Notes: generated by a model from the sequence alone, not told the origin. 64,000 nucleotides of DNA from an uncultured Polycyclovorans sp. (GCA_936928855.1 CAKZHZ010000047.1:7803-71802), one strand, 5' to 3'; shown: positions 51,380 to 62,310, counted from the stretch's first letter. Numbers and translations: made by a program.

Positions 51380-52018
51380 ATGGAAGCCTTCACCACCCTG
51401 ACCGCCAAGGTGATGCCGCTGGACCGTCCCAATGTGGACACCGACGCCATCATTCCCAAGCAGTACCTGAAGTCGATTCGTCGCACCGGCTTCGGTCCGT
51501 TCCTGTTCGACGACTGGCGCTACCTCGACCCGGGCACCCTGGAGGTGGACCCGGCAACACGGCGGGTCAACGACCGCTTCGTGCTCAATCTGCCGCAGCA
51601 TCAGGGCAGCCGTGTGCTGGTGGCACGCGACAACTTCGGTTGCGGCTCGTCCCGCGAGCACGCGGTGTGGGCCCTGGATGATTACGGTTTCCGCGTCGTG
51701 ATTGCCCCCAGCTTTGCCGACATCTTCTTTTCCAACTGCTTCAAGAACGGTGTGCTGCCGGTGGTGCTGGCAGCGGACGAGGTGCAGGCGATTTTCGACC
51801 AAGTGGCGCATGACACCGAGGCGCCGATCACCGTCGACCTGCCGGCCCAGCAGGTGAAGCTGGCGGATGGCCGCGTGTTCGGTTTCGAGATCAATCCGCA
51901 CCACAAGCACAACCTGGTCAACGGCCTCGACGAGATCGGCCTGACCCTGCAACAGGCCGACGTGATCCGTGACTACGAGACGCGCCGTCGCGCCGAAGCC
52001 CCCTGGCTGTTCAACTGA
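51380..52018 (+). CDS. leuD: 3-isopropylmalate dehydratase small subunit
   Basis: The 212-residue swivel-domain partner of LeuC. It opens [20 protein letters not shown] and includes the [12 protein letters not shown] motif and [16 protein letters not shown]. Its length matches the proteobacterial form. leuB follows eight bases after the stop. The long distance from leuC is due to the two inserted thioesterase genes. Confidence 0.97.
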   Translation: MEAFTTLTAKVMPLDRPNVDTDAIIPKQYLKSIRRTGFGPFLFDDWRYLDPGTLEVDPATRRVNDRFVLNLPQHQGSRVLVARDNFGCGSSREHAVWALDDYGFRVVIAPSFADIFFSNCFKNGVLPVVLAADEVQAIFDQVAHDTEAPITVDLPAQQVKLADGRVFGFEINPHHKHNLVNGLDEIGLTLQQADVIRDYETRRRAEAPWLFN

Positions 52019-52026
52019 CCCGCGAG

Positions 52027-53112
52027 ATGGATGCGATGAACAAGAAGATTCTGATTCTCCCCGGCGACTACATCGGCGCCGAGATCATGGCCGAGGCGGT
52101 CAAGGTGCTGGCCCTGTTCAAGGCCGAAGGCGAAGCCCTCGAATGGTCGTTCGGCCATCTCGGTGGCGCGGCCTACGATGCCGAAGGCCACCCCTATCCG
52201 CCGTCCACCCAGGCGGCCGCGCGGGCGGCGGATGCCATCCTCATGGGCGCGGTCGGCGGGCCGAAGTACGACAGCCTGCCGCGTGCCGTGCGCCCCGAGC
52301 AGGGCATTCTCGGCATCCGCAAGGATCTGGGGCTGTTTGCCAACCTGCGTCCGGCGCTGGCCTACGAGGAACTGTCGGCGGCATCGTCGTTCAAGCCGGA
52401 GGTGATCGCCGGGCTCGACCTGCTCATCCTGCGCGAGCTGACCGGTGACATCTACTTCGGCCAGCCGCGCGGCCGGCGCCAGAACGAGGACGGTGCCGAG
52501 GAAGGCTTCGACACCATGCACTACAGCGTGCCGGAGGTGGAGCGCATCGCCCACGTCGCCTTCCAGGCGGCGCAGAAGCGCAACAAGCGCCTGTGTTCGG
52601 TGGACAAGGAGAACGTGCTGGAAACCTCGCGCCTGTGGCGCGAAGTGGTGACGCGCATCGGCCAGCAGTATCCGGATGTGGCGCTGTCGCACATGTATGT
52701 CGACAACGCGGCGATGCAGCTGGTGAAGAATCCCAAGCAGTTCGACGTGATCGTCACCGGGAACATCTTCGGCGACATCCTGTCCGACGAAGCCTCGATG
52801 CTGGCGGGCTCCATCGGCATGTTGCCGTCGGCCTCGCTGGACGCCAATAACAAGGGCCTCTACGAGCCGATTCATGGCAGCGCGCCGGACATCGCGGGGC
52901 AGGGCAAGGCCAACCCGCTGGCGACGATCCTGTCGGTGGGCATGATGTTCAAGTACACCTTTGACCGTGCCGACCTGTCCGACCGCATCGATGCCGCGGT
53001 GCAGCAGGTGCTGCGCAGCGGGCTGCGCACCGGCGACATTGCGCAAGCTGGCGAGAAGGTGATTGGGACCGTGGAAATGGGCGATGCCGTGGTGGCCGCC
53101 CTCCGCAAGTAA
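52027..53112 (+). CDS. leuB: 3-isopropylmalate dehydrogenase
   Basis: NAD-dependent oxidative decarboxylase of leucine synthesis, 361 residues from ATG 52027 (ATG 52036 is equally possible). Family motifs include [47 protein letters not shown] and [14 protein letters not shown]. The N-terminal signature, usually GDGIGPE, reads GDYIGAE here: Gly to Tyr and Pro to Ala. All catalytic residues further on look intact, so it should be active. Confidence 0.96.
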   Translation: MDAMNKKILILPGDYIGAEIMAEAVKVLALFKAEGEALEWSFGHLGGAAYDAEGHPYPPSTQAAARAADAILMGAVGGPKYDSLPRAVRPEQGILGIRKDLGLFANLRPALAYEELSAASSFKPEVIAGLDLLILRELTGDIYFGQPRGRRQNEDGAEEGFDTMHYSVPEVERIAHVAFQAAQKRNKRLCSVDKENVLETSRLWREVVTRIGQQYPDVALSHMYVDNAAMQLVKNPKQFDVIVTGNIFGDILSDEASMLAGSIGMLPSASLDANNKGLYEPIHGSAPDIAGQGKANPLATILSVGMMFKYTFDRADLSDRIDAAVQQVLRSGLRTGDIAQAGEKVIGTVEMGDAVVAALRK

Positions 53113-53130
53113 CCGTATTCGAGACGTTCT

Positions 53131-54249
53131 ATGAAGAAGCTGGGAATGGTGGGGTGGCGCGGCATGGTGGGCTCGGTCCTCATGCAGCGCATGGCCGAGG
53201 AAAACGACTTCGCCCTGGTGGAGCCGCATTTCTTCAGTACCTCCAATGCCGGAGGCGCCGGCCCGGAGGTGGCGGGGCGTGCCACGCCGCCGCTGCAGGA
53301 TGCCAACAGCATCGAGGCGCTCAAGGCGATGGACGTCATCATCACCTGCCAGGGCGGGGACTACACCAACGCCCTCTACCCGCAGCTGCGTGCCAGTGGC
53401 TGGGACGGCTACTGGATCGATGCCGCCAGCGCCCTGCGCATGAAGGACGACGCGGTCATCATCCTCGACCCTGTCAACCGCCATGTCATCGATGCGGCGC
53501 TGGCGCGAGGCGTCAAGAACTTCATTGGTGGCAACTGCACCAACTCCATCCTGCTGATGGGCGTGGGCGGCCTGTTCCGTGAGGGCCTGGTCGAGTGGGT
53601 CAGCTCGATGACCTACCAGGCGGCCTCCGGCGGCGGCGCCAACCACATGCGCGAGCTGCTGAAGGGCATGGGCGTGATCCACGATCAGGTGGCGGATGCG
53701 CTGGCGACGCCTGCATCGGCCATTCTCGATATCGACCGCAAGGTGGCCCAGGCCATCCGCGAGGCCGTGCCCACCGAGCACTTCGGCGCGCCGCTGGCCG
53801 GCGGCCTGATTCCCTGGATCGATGCCCAGCTCGACAATGGGCAGTCCAAGGAGGAATGGAAGGGGCAGGCGGAGGTCAACAAGATCCTCGGGCACCAGTC
53901 ACCGGCGTCGATCATTCCGGTGGACGGGCTCTGCGTGCGGGTTGGCGCGATGCGCTGTCACAGTCTGGCGCTGACCCTCAAGCTCAGCCGCGACCTGCCG
54001 CTGGCCGAGATCGAAGCCATCATCAAGTCCGGCAACGATTGGGTGAAGTGGGTGCCCAATGACAAGGCCGACACCGTGCGGGAGTTGACGCCGGCCGCCA
54101 TCACCGGTGGGCTGGAGATCGGGGTGGGGCGGGTGCGCAAGCTCAACCTCGGGCCGCAGTATCTGTCGGCGTTCGTGATCGGCGATCAGCTGCTGTGGGG
54201 CGCGGCCGAGCCGCTGCGTCGCATGCTTCGCATCGTCCTGCTGGGCTGA
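53131..54249 (+). CDS. asd: Aspartate-semialdehyde dehydrogenase
   Basis: Makes aspartate semialdehyde for lysine/diaminopimelate, threonine and methionine. The 372-residue protein is of the gammaproteobacterial form: [17 protein letters not shown], catalytic Cys in [18 protein letters not shown], and substrate residues in [13 protein letters not shown] and [17 protein letters not shown]. It follows leuB by 18 bp and precedes an Asd-like paralogue. Confidence 0.97.
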   Translation: MKKLGMVGWRGMVGSVLMQRMAEENDFALVEPHFFSTSNAGGAGPEVAGRATPPLQDANSIEALKAMDVIITCQGGDYTNALYPQLRASGWDGYWIDAASALRMKDDAVIILDPVNRHVIDAALARGVKNFIGGNCTNSILLMGVGGLFREGLVEWVSSMTYQAASGGGANHMRELLKGMGVIHDQVADALATPASAILDIDRKVAQAIREAVPTEHFGAPLAGGLIPWIDAQLDNGQSKEEWKGQAEVNKILGHQSPASIIPVDGLCVRVGAMRCHSLALTLKLSRDLPLAEIEAIIKSGNDWVKWVPNDKADTVRELTPAAITGGLEIGVGRVRKLNLGPQYLSAFVIGDQLLWGAAEPLRRMLRIVLLG

Positions 54250-54255
54250 CCGGCG

Positions 54256-55242
54256 ATGGCGGCTGCACCGATCGATGTGGCCGTCGTCGGGGCCACCGGC
54301 GTTCTCGGCGAGGCGCTGCTGGACGGTCTGTCCACCGCGCCGTTTCCGCTGGGACGGGTATACGCGCTTGCCAGTGATCGCACGGCAGGTGGCGAGGTGG
54401 ATTGCGGACACCGCCGTTTGACGGTGGAGCGTGCCGACCCGTTCGATTTCCGGCAGGCGCAACTGGTGCTGCTGGCAGCGCCCGCGGCGGTGGTCGCCGG
54501 GCTTGGCCCCGAACTGCGCGAGGCCGGATGCCTGGTGGTGGATGCCAGTGGCAGCCTGGATACGGCGGACTGGTTTGTACCGGGGCGGCCCCGTGCCGGA
54601 GTTCGGGCCCTGCGCCTGCCGTTGCCGGGCGTGACCCAGGCCCTGTCGGTGCTGTTGCCGCTGTCGGGGCTGGGGGTGATCGAGGCGCTGGAGGTGCTGG
54701 AACTGCGTGCGGTATCGGGGCGCGGGATGGCCGCGGTGCGCGAGCTGGGGCAGCAGACCGCCGATGTGCTCAACTTCCGCAACTGGTCGCCACAGGCCTA
54801 CCCCCAGCAGATCGCGTTCAATCTGCTGCCTTCGATGGGCGATGAAACGGACGGCATGCTCGCCGAAGAGGCCGTCGCGGTGGCTCAGGTCCAGCATCAG
54901 CTGCCCGGCGTCGCCGTGCATTGGACGCAGGCCGAGATGCCGGTGTTCTATGGCTTCGGTCAGCACCTGACCGTGCGCCTGTCGGCGCCGGTGACACCGA
55001 GACAGGTGACCGAGTGCCTGGCCGCCACCGAAGGGCTGTGCTGGGGCGGCGAGGCGGCCGAAGACCGGCCCAGCCCCGTCACGCATGCGTCGGGTGACGA
55101 CCAGATCCACCTCAGCCGGCTTCGCCTTGCGGCAGCCGGTGAGCAGACCTTGCGGCTATGGAGTGTGGCCGACAACGTGCGCGCCGCCGGGGTTGCCCCG
55201 ATGCTGCGTGCGGCAAGGCTGTTGGTGGATGAATATTTATAA
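54256..55242 (+). CDS. usg: USG-1-like paralogue of aspartate-semialdehyde dehydrogenase (no catalytic Cys)
   Basis: A 328-residue Asd-fold protein, VAVVGATGVLGEALLDGL at the N terminus and ELRAVSGRGMAAVRELGQQT in the core. Where active enzymes have the NCS/T catalytic Cys, it reads LPGVTQALSVLLPL, so it cannot form the acyl-enzyme. This matches the USG-1 group of non-catalytic Asd homologues found next to asd or fimV in many gammaproteobacteria. Role unknown. It follows asd by six bases. Confidence 0.87.
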   Translation: MAAAPIDVAVVGATGVLGEALLDGLSTAPFPLGRVYALASDRTAGGEVDCGHRRLTVERADPFDFRQAQLVLLAAPAAVVAGLGPELREAGCLVVDASGSLDTADWFVPGRPRAGVRALRLPLPGVTQALSVLLPLSGLGVIEALEVLELRAVSGRGMAAVRELGQQTADVLNFRNWSPQAYPQQIAFNLLPSMGDETDGMLAEEAVAVAQVQHQLPGVAVHWTQAEMPVFYGFGQHLTVRLSAPVTPRQVTECLAATEGLCWGGEAAEDRPSPVTHASGDDQIHLSRLRLAAAGEQTLRLWSVADNVRAAGVAPMLRAARLLVDEYL

Positions 55243-55250
55243 GGTATAAA
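55222..55250 (+). promoter_or_regulatory. Sigma70-type promoter of fimV
   Basis: TTGGTG (55222-55227), a 17-bp spacer and TATAAA (55245-55250) overlap the end of the usg gene. The start codon of fimV is 82 bases downstream, after a purine-rich GGAGAGG ribosome-binding site. Confidence 0.7.
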
Positions 55251-55331
55251 GCGAGTTACCCGCGCAAGTTCACGCGCTCTGTCAATTCGCTCCGGCATGA
55301 AGCGGGCATCCTGGAGCAGAGGGAGAGGGGT

Positions 55332-58139
55332 ATGCGCCGCCGAATTTCCGCCACCATCGGGCTGGGGGCTGCCTGCTGGGCTTCGCTCGCGGCGGCCCTC
55401 GGTCTGGGCGACATCGACGTCCGCTCAGGCCTGAATCAGCCGTTCAACGCCACCATTCCGCTGCTGGCGATCGACCCCGAAGAGGTCGACTCCCTGTCGG
55501 TGGTCCTGGCCGACAATCACGAGTTCGAGCGTCTCGGGATCGAGCGCGCGGACTATCTCTCGCACCTTCGGTTCGAGGTGCAGCCGGGGCGCAATCCGAT
55601 TATCGCGGTGCAGGGCATGCGTCCCGCGCGCGAGCCCTTCCTGACCTTCCTGCTCGATGTCCGCGCGGGAGGCAGCCGCATTCTGCGGGAGTACACCGTA
55701 CTGCTGGACCCGCCGACGCTGGCCACGGCCGGTGTCGATGCCGCGGATGCCGAAGTGGCCGCCCGCCAGTCGTCGGTGTCAGCGTCGGCGCCGTCATCGG
55801 CGGGCGCCACGTCCCAAGGCGTGCCTCGCGCCACCTTCGTGCCGGTCGCCCCCGGGACCGTGGTCAGCACCCCCGCGCCGGCTGTCACGCCAACGCCCAC
55901 CCCGGCGCCGGCCGAGCTTGCGGCGGATGTGCCGGACACCACCACCGCCACCACCCCGATCACCCGCTATGGGCCGATCGTGCCGGGCGAGACCTTCTGG
56001 AGCATTGCCGTCAAGGTGGTGCGTTCGCTGGAAGGCGTCACCGTCAATCAAGTGCTGCTGGGTCTGTATCAGCAGAACCCGCAGGCCTTCGACCGCGGTC
56101 GATTTGATGGGCTGATGAAAGGACGCACGCTGCAGGTGCCCTCACGTGAATCACTGACCGCGATCTCCGACGAAGATGCCACACGGCAGGTACTGGCCCT
56201 GCGCCGGGCCAGCCCTGCTGTGGACGCTGCTGCACCGACGTCAACGCCCACGCCCCGGCCGACACCCACCCCGGCACCGGCGACACCGCCACCGACCCCA
56301 GTGCCCGAAGTTGTGGAGACGACAACCGACGCCGGCGAAGCCGGGATCGACGGCGATGCGTCGCCGATGGAAAGCACCGCGGCGACCGACACCGCCTCGG
56401 GTCAGGATGCTGACGTGGATGCCGCAGCCGGGGATGTCAGCGATCCGCTGGCCGACGATCCGGTCGTCGACGACGCTCCGGCGGCCACGGGCGATGACAG
56501 CCGGGCGGCGCGGCTTGCCGAGATCATGTCCACCCCCGAGCCGACCGTGGCCCCGACGGCTACGCCGATCCCGAGTCCGCCCCCCGCGCCATCACGCCCC
56601 GGGGTGATGGATGCCCTGATGTGGCCGCTGGTCGGGCTCGCGTTGCTGGTGCTGCTGGTCGTGGCACTGGTGGTTCGTCGCCGTCGCAAAGGAACCCCCG
56701 AGCGTCACCCGCCATCCGTGCCGGCGGCGCCGCCGATGAGGGCCGCAGGGGTGGCCGCCGCGGCCGGCACCGGCGCGATGGCGAGCGAAGCGGCCGCCGC
56801 CGCGGACGAGGCCGAAGCGGCCGTCATGGCGGCGTATGCCCAGGATGCCGGCGCCACCAAGCCGGTGCCGGCGGCGACCGACACCGTGCCCGATTTCGAT
56901 GCCACCCAGGTATTTGACGCTCCGCCTGCCAGCGGCACGGGCAAGCCGATCCCCGACAACCCCGATTTCGAAGCGACGGCACAGTTCGATGTCGATACGG
57001 TACAGATCGACCTCAACGCACAGGATCCGGTCGCCGAGGCCGACATTCACCTGGCCTATGGCCTGTACGACGAGGCCGCGCTGACGCTGCGGGCGGCGCT
57101 AGAGAAGGCTCCGGAAGATGGCTCGCTGCACGCCAAACTGGCGGAGGTGTACTTCACCGCAGGGCGCCCGCTCGAGTTTGTCGAGGCCGCCGAGGCGGCA
57201 CGGCCGCATGTCTCGGAAGCCGACTGGCAGAAGCTGGTGGTATTCGGTCAGCAGGTGGCGCCGGAGTCGGCCCTGTTTGCCGATGCCGGCGAAGGCGCTG
57301 CCGCGCTGGATACCGATCTCGACCTGAGCTTCGACGACGCCCCGTCATCCCCCGCCGACACGGGCGAAGCGGCGCCGGCAGGTAGCGAGGACAACCGGCT
57401 CGATTTCGACCTCGCCCTGGACGCGTCGGCACAGACCGAGGCCGCGGCCCCTGACGCAGCGCCGGCGGCGGCACCGGACACGCCGGGCGACAACGTCCTG
57501 GACTTCCAGCTGGAGGACATCGACGCCATCCTGCCCGACGATACCGCTGCCAGCCCCACGCCGACGCCGGTTGAGCACGATCCGGCATCGACCATGGAGT
57601 TCAACCTCGACGACTTCGATGTCGGCAATGCACCGGCGGAAGTGCCGGAAACGCCGTCGTCATCCGAGGGCAATAGCCTGGATTTCGATATCGGCCTGCC
57701 CGAGGTGGCACCTGAAGTGCCTCCGACGCCGACCGCCGAGCCGCCTCAGGCTGACGATCCTGCGCCCCCGGACCACGTGGAGCCCTTGATCGACGTCCCC
57801 CCGGTTGCGGACACCCCGGCCGTTGCGCCGATGGAACTCGATCTGGACGAGTTCGACCTCGGGGTCGACAGTCTGCCGCCGGCCGCGGGCGGTGAGGCTG
57901 GCCCCCCGGCAGTCGATGAAGCCACCATCGAGGAGTTCCAGCTGGACGATTTCGAGCTGGAGGCCGACAGCGATGCCATCTCTGCCGGGGATGAGGCCGG
58001 CACCAAGCTGGACCTCGCCCGTGCCTATGTCGACATGGGCGACAACGAGATGGCGCGCGTTCTGCTCGATGAAGTGCTGGGGCAGGGTAGCGAGGCGCAG
58101 CAGACCGAAGCCCGGGCCCTGATTGCCCGCCTTGGCTGA
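55332..58139 (+). CDS. fimV: FimV-type peptidoglycan-binding polar hub protein
   Basis: A 935-residue protein involved in type IV pilus assembly and cell-pole organisation. Signal peptide, then the FimV N-terminal domain (LGLGDIDVRSGLNQPFNATIP), then a LysM segment near residues 210-275 (ITRYGPIVPGETFWSIAVKV). A long Thr/Pro/Ala linker leads to one membrane helix near 435-455 (GLALLVLLVVALVVRRRR). An acidic cytoplasmic part with TPR-like and repeated LDFDL-type segments follows. The C-terminal FimV domain is KLDLARAYVDMGDNEMARVL. It fits the Pseudomonas FimV plan. truA lies after one intervening gene. Confidence 0.94.
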   Translation: MRRRISATIGLGAACWASLAAALGLGDIDVRSGLNQPFNATIPLLAIDPEEVDSLSVVLADNHEFERLGIERADYLSHLRFEVQPGRNPIIAVQGMRPAREPFLTFLLDVRAGGSRILREYTVLLDPPTLATAGVDAADAEVAARQSSVSASAPSSAGATSQGVPRATFVPVAPGTVVSTPAPAVTPTPTPAPAELAADVPDTTTATTPITRYGPIVPGETFWSIAVKVVRSLEGVTVNQVLLGLYQQNPQAFDRGRFDGLMKGRTLQVPSRESLTAISDEDATRQVLALRRASPAVDAAAPTSTPTPRPTPTPAPATPPPTPVPEVVETTTDAGEAGIDGDASPMESTAATDTASGQDADVDAAAGDVSDPLADDPVVDDAPAATGDDSRAARLAEIMSTPEPTVAPTATPIPSPPPAPSRPGVMDALMWPLVGLALLVLLVVALVVRRRRKGTPERHPPSVPAAPPMRAAGVAAAAGTGAMASEAAAAADEAEAAVMAAYAQDAGATKPVPAATDTVPDFDATQVFDAPPASGTGKPIPDNPDFEATAQFDVDTVQIDLNAQDPVAEADIHLAYGLYDEAALTLRAALEKAPEDGSLHAKLAEVYFTAGRPLEFVEAAEAARPHVSEADWQKLVVFGQQVAPESALFADAGEGAAALDTDLDLSFDDAPSSPADTGEAAPAGSEDNRLDFDLALDASAQTEAAAPDAAPAAAPDTPGDNVLDFQLEDIDAILPDDTAASPTPTPVEHDPASTMEFNLDDFDVGNAPAEVPETPSSSEGNSLDFDIGLPEVAPEVPPTPTAEPPQADDPAPPDHVEPLIDVPPVADTPAVAPMELDLDEFDLGVDSLPPAAGGEAGPPAVDEATIEEFQLDDFELEADSDAISAGDEAGTKLDLARAYVDMGDNEMARVLLDEVLGQGSEAQQTEARALIARLG

Positions 58140-58803
58140 ACCGGAACCGGAGGCGGCGACGCGTCTGCAGCCGCTGACCCGGCTGTTGCTGTTGCTGATC
58201 CTGGCACCGGTGATGACCAGCCTGCCGGCGGTGGATCTGCTGGTGGCGACCGCCCTGCTGTTTGCCGGTTATCGCTGGAGCAGTCCTCAGGCGCTGCAGC
58301 GGCTCCGTTTCGGCATTGCGCGGCTGCGCTGGCTGCTGTTGTCCATTTTTGTGTTGTACCTCGGCTTTACCCCGGGGACGCCATTGGCGTCCTGGCTGCC
58401 CGGCCTGAGCTGGGAGGGGCTGGCTGAAGGCGGCCGCCGTGTCATGGTGCTGCTGTGCCTGATCACTGCCGTGTACTGGCTGCTGGTCACCACCCCGTTG
58501 CCATCCCTGGTCGGCGCGTTCTCACAACTGCTGCGGCCCCTGACCTGGGTCGGCGTGCCGGTGGCGCCCTTCACCCGCCGGCTTGCGCTGACACTGTCGG
58601 CAATCGATGGGCTCGAAGCACGTTACCGCAGCCTGCACGATCAGGGGCAGCGCGGCCTGAGCTTGGCGGTGGCCTGGATCACGGACCTGGAGCAGGCGCC
58701 GCCGGCGGCGGATGATCAGGTGTCGATGCCGGCCTGGCCGGCGGTATGGGAGTGGGGCTTGCTGCTGATCGTGCTGGTGCTCGCCGTCGTGTGGCCGCGA
58801 TGA
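58123..58803 (+). CDS. CbiQ/EcfT-like membrane protein
   Basis: A 226-residue polytopic membrane protein with five or six hydrophobic segments, resembling the T component of ECF transporters (CbiQ family): helices LLLLLILAPVMTSLPAVDLL and LLLSIFVLYLGFTPG, and an Arg-containing loop RRLALTLSAIDGLEARYRSL in place of the coupling helices. No A or S component genes are adjacent. The start is a TTG at 58123 or 58132 overlapping the fimV stop; truA overlaps its end (ATGA). The function is not known. Confidence 0.72.
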   Translation: MPALAEPEPEAATRLQPLTRLLLLLILAPVMTSLPAVDLLVATALLFAGYRWSSPQALQRLRFGIARLRWLLLSIFVLYLGFTPGTPLASWLPGLSWEGLAEGGRRVMVLLCLITAVYWLLVTTPLPSLVGAFSQLLRPLTWVGVPVAPFTRRLALTLSAIDGLEARYRSLHDQGQRGLSLAVAWITDLEQAPPAADDQVSMPAWPAVWEWGLLLIVLVLAVVWPR

Positions 58804-59585
58804 CACGTTGGGCGGCTGGACTGGAGTATCTGGGTACGCGCTACGCCGGATGGCAGCGGCTGCCGGGGCGCGACACCGTACAGGGTGCGGTCGAGCAGGC
58901 CTTGTCCACGGTTGCCGATCAGGCGGTGCAGGTGGTGACGGCGGGGCGCACCGATGCGGGCGTCCACGCCATGCAACAGGTGGTGCATTTCGACAGCACG
59001 GCGGCACGGCGGCCGGAGAGCTGGGTCTTCGGCGGCAACAGCCTGCTACCGTCCGATGTCAGCCTGCGTTGGGTGCGCGTCGTGCCCGACGACTTCAATG
59101 CCCGCTTTCGGGCAGTACGGCGCGACTACCGTTATGTCATCCACAATCATCCCGCGCGCAGTGCACTGCTGGGAGGGCGCGCCACCTGGTGGCCGCGACC
59201 GTTGGATGCCGGGGCGATGCAGTCGGCAGCGCAGGCCTTGATCGGCGAACACGATTTCAGCAGCTTCCGCGACTCCCAATGCCAGTCGACCACGCCGATG
59301 CGGCGACTGGACCGCATCCAGGTCAGGCGGCAGGGCGATTTCGTGGTGGTCGACGTCCAGGGCAACGCCTTTCTGCATCACATGGTGCGCAACATCGTCG
59401 GCACCCTGGCCGAGGTGGGTCACGGCCGGCAGTCACCGGGCTGGGTCACAGCGGTCCGGGATGCGCGGGACCGCAATGCGGCGGGCATGACCGCCCCGCC
59501 GGACGGCTTATACTTCGTCGGGCCTACCTATCCGCCGGCGCTGGCATTGCCGGATCCGCCCGAACCCTGGTTCCCTTCGGCATGA
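58800..59585 (+). CDS. truA: tRNA pseudouridine(38-40) synthase TruA
   Basis: Modifies U38-40 of tRNA anticodon arms. From ATG 58800 (MTRWAAGLEYLGTRYAGW) it has 261 residues. The catalytic Asp is in VTAGRTDAGVHAMQQV, and other motifs are FNARFRAVRRDYRYVI, HDFSSFRDSQCQS and FLHHMVRNIVGTL. The longer frame back to 58746 lies within the preceding gene. It is coupled to its neighbours by ATGA overlaps on both sides, in the standard fimV-truA-trpF order. Confidence 0.97.
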   Translation: MTRWAAGLEYLGTRYAGWQRLPGRDTVQGAVEQALSTVADQAVQVVTAGRTDAGVHAMQQVVHFDSTAARRPESWVFGGNSLLPSDVSLRWVRVVPDDFNARFRAVRRDYRYVIHNHPARSALLGGRATWWPRPLDAGAMQSAAQALIGEHDFSSFRDSQCQSTTPMRRLDRIQVRRQGDFVVVDVQGNAFLHHMVRNIVGTLAEVGHGRQSPGWVTAVRDARDRNAAGMTAPPDGLYFVGPTYPPALALPDPPEPWFPSA

Positions 59586-60256
59586 GCGACACGCCGGCCC
59601 CGCGCCGCACCCGCATCAAGTTCTGTGGCATCACCCGCATCGAGGATGCCGAACGGGCGGTGGCGCTGGGCGTGGACCTGCTGGGTTTTGTGCTGGTGCC
59701 GGCGAGCCCCCGCTGCATCAGTGCGGCCGCTGCCGAGGCGATTCGCCGCGCGTTGCCCCCCGGGGTGTCCAGCGTGGCCCTGTTCAAGGACGCCGGCGCC
59801 GATGCCATCGCAACGGCACTGTCGCAGTTTCAGCCCGACTGGCTGCAGTTTCACGGGGGCGAGGATGCCGATACCTGTAATGCTCCCGGCCGACGCTATC
59901 TGAAAGCCATTGCCATGGGTGCGGACATCGACCTGCTTGCCACCGCCGCCCGGTTCCCCGATGCCCATGCCCTGTTGCTGGACGGCCATGCCCCCGGGGC
60001 GATGGGGGGCAGCGGTCAGGCCTTCGACTGGACCCGCGCCGAGGCCCGGCTGGGGCGCCCGATTTTCGTTGCAGGCGGTCTGCATCCGGACAATGTGGCG
60101 GAGGCGATCGCGCGGGCCCAGCCGTTCGGTGTGGATGTCTCCAGTGGTATCGAGGCCGCGCCGGGAATCAAGGATTACGGCAAAATGACGGCCTTCGTCA
60201 CCGCCGTGCGAGAGGCCGATGCCCGTCGCGCGGCCAACGCTTCCAACAGGTTCTGA
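59582..60256 (+). CDS. trpF: Phosphoribosylanthranilate isomerase
   Basis: Isomerises phosphoribosylanthranilate in tryptophan synthesis. From ATG 59582, overlapping the truA stop, it has 224 residues. [12 protein letters not shown] holds the catalytic Cys, followed by [11 protein letters not shown], the catalytic Asp in [15 protein letters not shown] and GVDVSSGIE with GIKDYGKM. The length is normal. trpB begins after a single base. Confidence 0.97.
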   Translation: MSDTPAPRRTRIKFCGITRIEDAERAVALGVDLLGFVLVPASPRCISAAAAEAIRRALPPGVSSVALFKDAGADAIATALSQFQPDWLQFHGGEDADTCNAPGRRYLKAIAMGADIDLLATAARFPDAHALLLDGHAPGAMGGSGQAFDWTRAEARLGRPIFVAGGLHPDNVAEAIARAQPFGVDVSSGIEAAPGIKDYGKMTAFVTAVREADARRAANASNRF

Positions 60257-60257
60257 C

Positions 60258-61457
60258 ATGTCTTATGCGTTTCCTGACGCCCGCGGCCACTTCGGCCCTT
60301 ACGGCGGACAGTTTGTTGCCGAAACCCTGATGGAGCCGCTGGCGCGGCTCAGCGAGGCCTACGCCGCGCTGAAGGATGATCCCGCGTTCCGTGCTGAACT
60401 GGATCATGACCTCAAGTATTACGTGGGGCGGCCCAGTCCGCTGTACCACGCGGAACGGCTGACGCGGAAATGGGGCGGGGCGCAGATCTGGCTGAAGCGC
60501 GAAGACCTCAATCACACCGGCGCCCACAAGATCAACAACACCGTGGGCCAGGCGCTGCTCGCCAAGCACCTCGGCAAGACCCGCATCATCGCCGAGACGG
60601 GCGCGGGGCAGCATGGTGTCGCCTCGGCCACCATCGCAGCGCGGCTGGGGCTGAAATGTGTCGTCTACATGGGCGCCGAGGACGTACAGCGTCAGTCGCC
60701 CAACGTCTACCGCATGAAACTGCTGGGCGCCGAAGTCGTGCCCGTGCAGTCCGGTACCCGCACCCTCAAGGATGCCCTCAACGAGGCACTGCGGGATTGG
60801 GTCACCAATGTGGATGACACCTTCTACGTCATCGGCACCGTGGCCGGTCCGCATCCGTATCCCATGCTGGTCCGCGACTTCAACGCGGTGGTCGGGCGCG
60901 AACTGCTGCAGCAGTGTCCCGAGCAGATCGGCCGACTGCCTGATGTGATGGTGGCCTGTGTCGGTGGCGGCTCCAATGCCATCGGCATGTTCCATCCCTT
61001 CATCCCGCACACCGAGGTACAGCTGGTGGGGGTCGAAGCGGGCGGTCATGGCATTGACACGCCCGACCATGCCGCGCCGCTGTCGGCCGGCCAGCGCGGC
61101 GTGCTGCATGGCAACCGCACCTACGTGATGGCCGACGACGACGGTCAGATCCTGCCGACGCACTCGGTCTCTGCCGGCCTCGACTATCCGGGTGTCGGCC
61201 CTGAGCACGCCTGGCTCAAGGACACCGGGCGGGTGCGCTATACCGCCATCAACGACGATGCCGCGCTGGCGGCGTTTCACGAGCTGACCCGGGTCGAGGG
61301 CATCATCCCGGCGCTGGAGTCGGCCCACGCGGTGGCCGAAGCCCGGCGTATCGCAGTGACGCTCAAGTCCGATCAGCATCTGGTGGTCAACCTCTCCGGC
61401 CGCGGCGACAAGGACATCTTCACGGTGGCCCGCATGGACGGCATCGAGTTGACCTGA
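60258..61457 (+). CDS. trpB: Tryptophan synthase beta chain
   Basis: PLP enzyme joining indole and serine. From ATG 60258 ([20 protein letters not shown]) it has 399 residues. The PLP lysine lies in [15 protein letters not shown], with [35 protein letters not shown] and the end [11 protein letters not shown]. It is a standard TrpB1. The trpFBA order with accD and folC following is the common gammaproteobacterial pattern of dispersed trp genes. Confidence 0.98.
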   Translation: MSYAFPDARGHFGPYGGQFVAETLMEPLARLSEAYAALKDDPAFRAELDHDLKYYVGRPSPLYHAERLTRKWGGAQIWLKREDLNHTGAHKINNTVGQALLAKHLGKTRIIAETGAGQHGVASATIAARLGLKCVVYMGAEDVQRQSPNVYRMKLLGAEVVPVQSGTRTLKDALNEALRDWVTNVDDTFYVIGTVAGPHPYPMLVRDFNAVVGRELLQQCPEQIGRLPDVMVACVGGGSNAIGMFHPFIPHTEVQLVGVEAGGHGIDTPDHAAPLSAGQRGVLHGNRTYVMADDDGQILPTHSVSAGLDYPGVGPEHAWLKDTGRVRYTAINDDAALAAFHELTRVEGIIPALESAHAVAEARRIAVTLKSDQHLVVNLSGRGDKDIFTVARMDGIELT

Positions 61458-61503
61458 GCACGCCAAGCCCCCTTCTTTCCCGCGCTGTCTTCAAGAGTTC
61501 CGC

Positions 61504-62310
61504 ATGAGCCGTCTGCCGTCCCGTTTTCAGCACCTTGCCCAGACCGGCCGCAAGGCCCTGGTGCCGTTCATCACTGCGGGGGATCCACATCCGGATGTGA
61601 CGCCGGCGCTGATGCATGCGCTGGTGGCGGGTGGGGCCGACGTGGTGGAACTGGGCGTGCCGTTTTCCGACCCGATGGCGGATGGCCCGACCATCCAGCT
61701 GGCCTGCGAGCGCGCACTGAAGGCGGGCACCACGCTGCGCAAGGTGCTGGCCTGCGTGAAGACCTTCCGCGAGCAGGATCAGGACACCCCGGTGGTGCTG
61801 ATGGGCTACCTCAATCCGATCGAGCGGTTCGGGCTGGAGGATTTTGCCGACGCGGCCCGTGATGCCGGCGTGGATGGCGTGCTCATTGTCGATCTCGCCG
61901 TCGAGGAAGCCGACCAATACCTGCCGCCCCTGCGTGCGGCCGGTCTTGATGCGATCTTCCTGTTGTCGCCCACCACGGCCGAGGCGCGTATCGCACAGGT
62001 GGCTGCCGAGGCCAGCGGATATCTGTACTACGTGTCGCTGAAAGGCGTGACCGGCGCCGCCAGCCTCAACGTCACCGAGGTGGCGTCGCGCATGGCGGTG
62101 ATCCGCCGCCATACCCGGCTGCCGGTGGCGGTTGGGTTCGGTATCCGCGACGCCGCATCGGCCCGTGCGGTGGGCGCGGTGTCGGACGGCGTGGTGGTGG
62201 GCAGCGCCCTGGTGTCATTGATTCAGGAACACGGTGGCGCCCCGGAGACCCTGCCGGCCCGCCTGCAGTCGGCGCTTGCTGACATGCGCGCGGCGCTGGA
62301 TTCCCTATGA
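61504..62310 (+). CDS. trpA: Tryptophan synthase alpha chain
   Basis: Cleaves indole-3-glycerol phosphate to indole. The 268-residue TIM barrel has [10 protein letters not shown], the catalytic Glu in [16 protein letters not shown], the catalytic Asp in [14 protein letters not shown], and [13 protein letters not shown] with VVVGSALV for phosphate binding. It lies 46 bp after trpB. Confidence 0.97.
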   Translation: MSRLPSRFQHLAQTGRKALVPFITAGDPHPDVTPALMHALVAGGADVVELGVPFSDPMADGPTIQLACERALKAGTTLRKVLACVKTFREQDQDTPVVLMGYLNPIERFGLEDFADAARDAGVDGVLIVDLAVEEADQYLPPLRAAGLDAIFLLSPTTAEARIAQVAAEASGYLYYVSLKGVTGAASLNVTEVASRMAVIRRHTRLPVAVGFGIRDAASARAVGAVSDGVVVGSALVSLIQEHGGAPETLPARLQSALADMRAALDSL

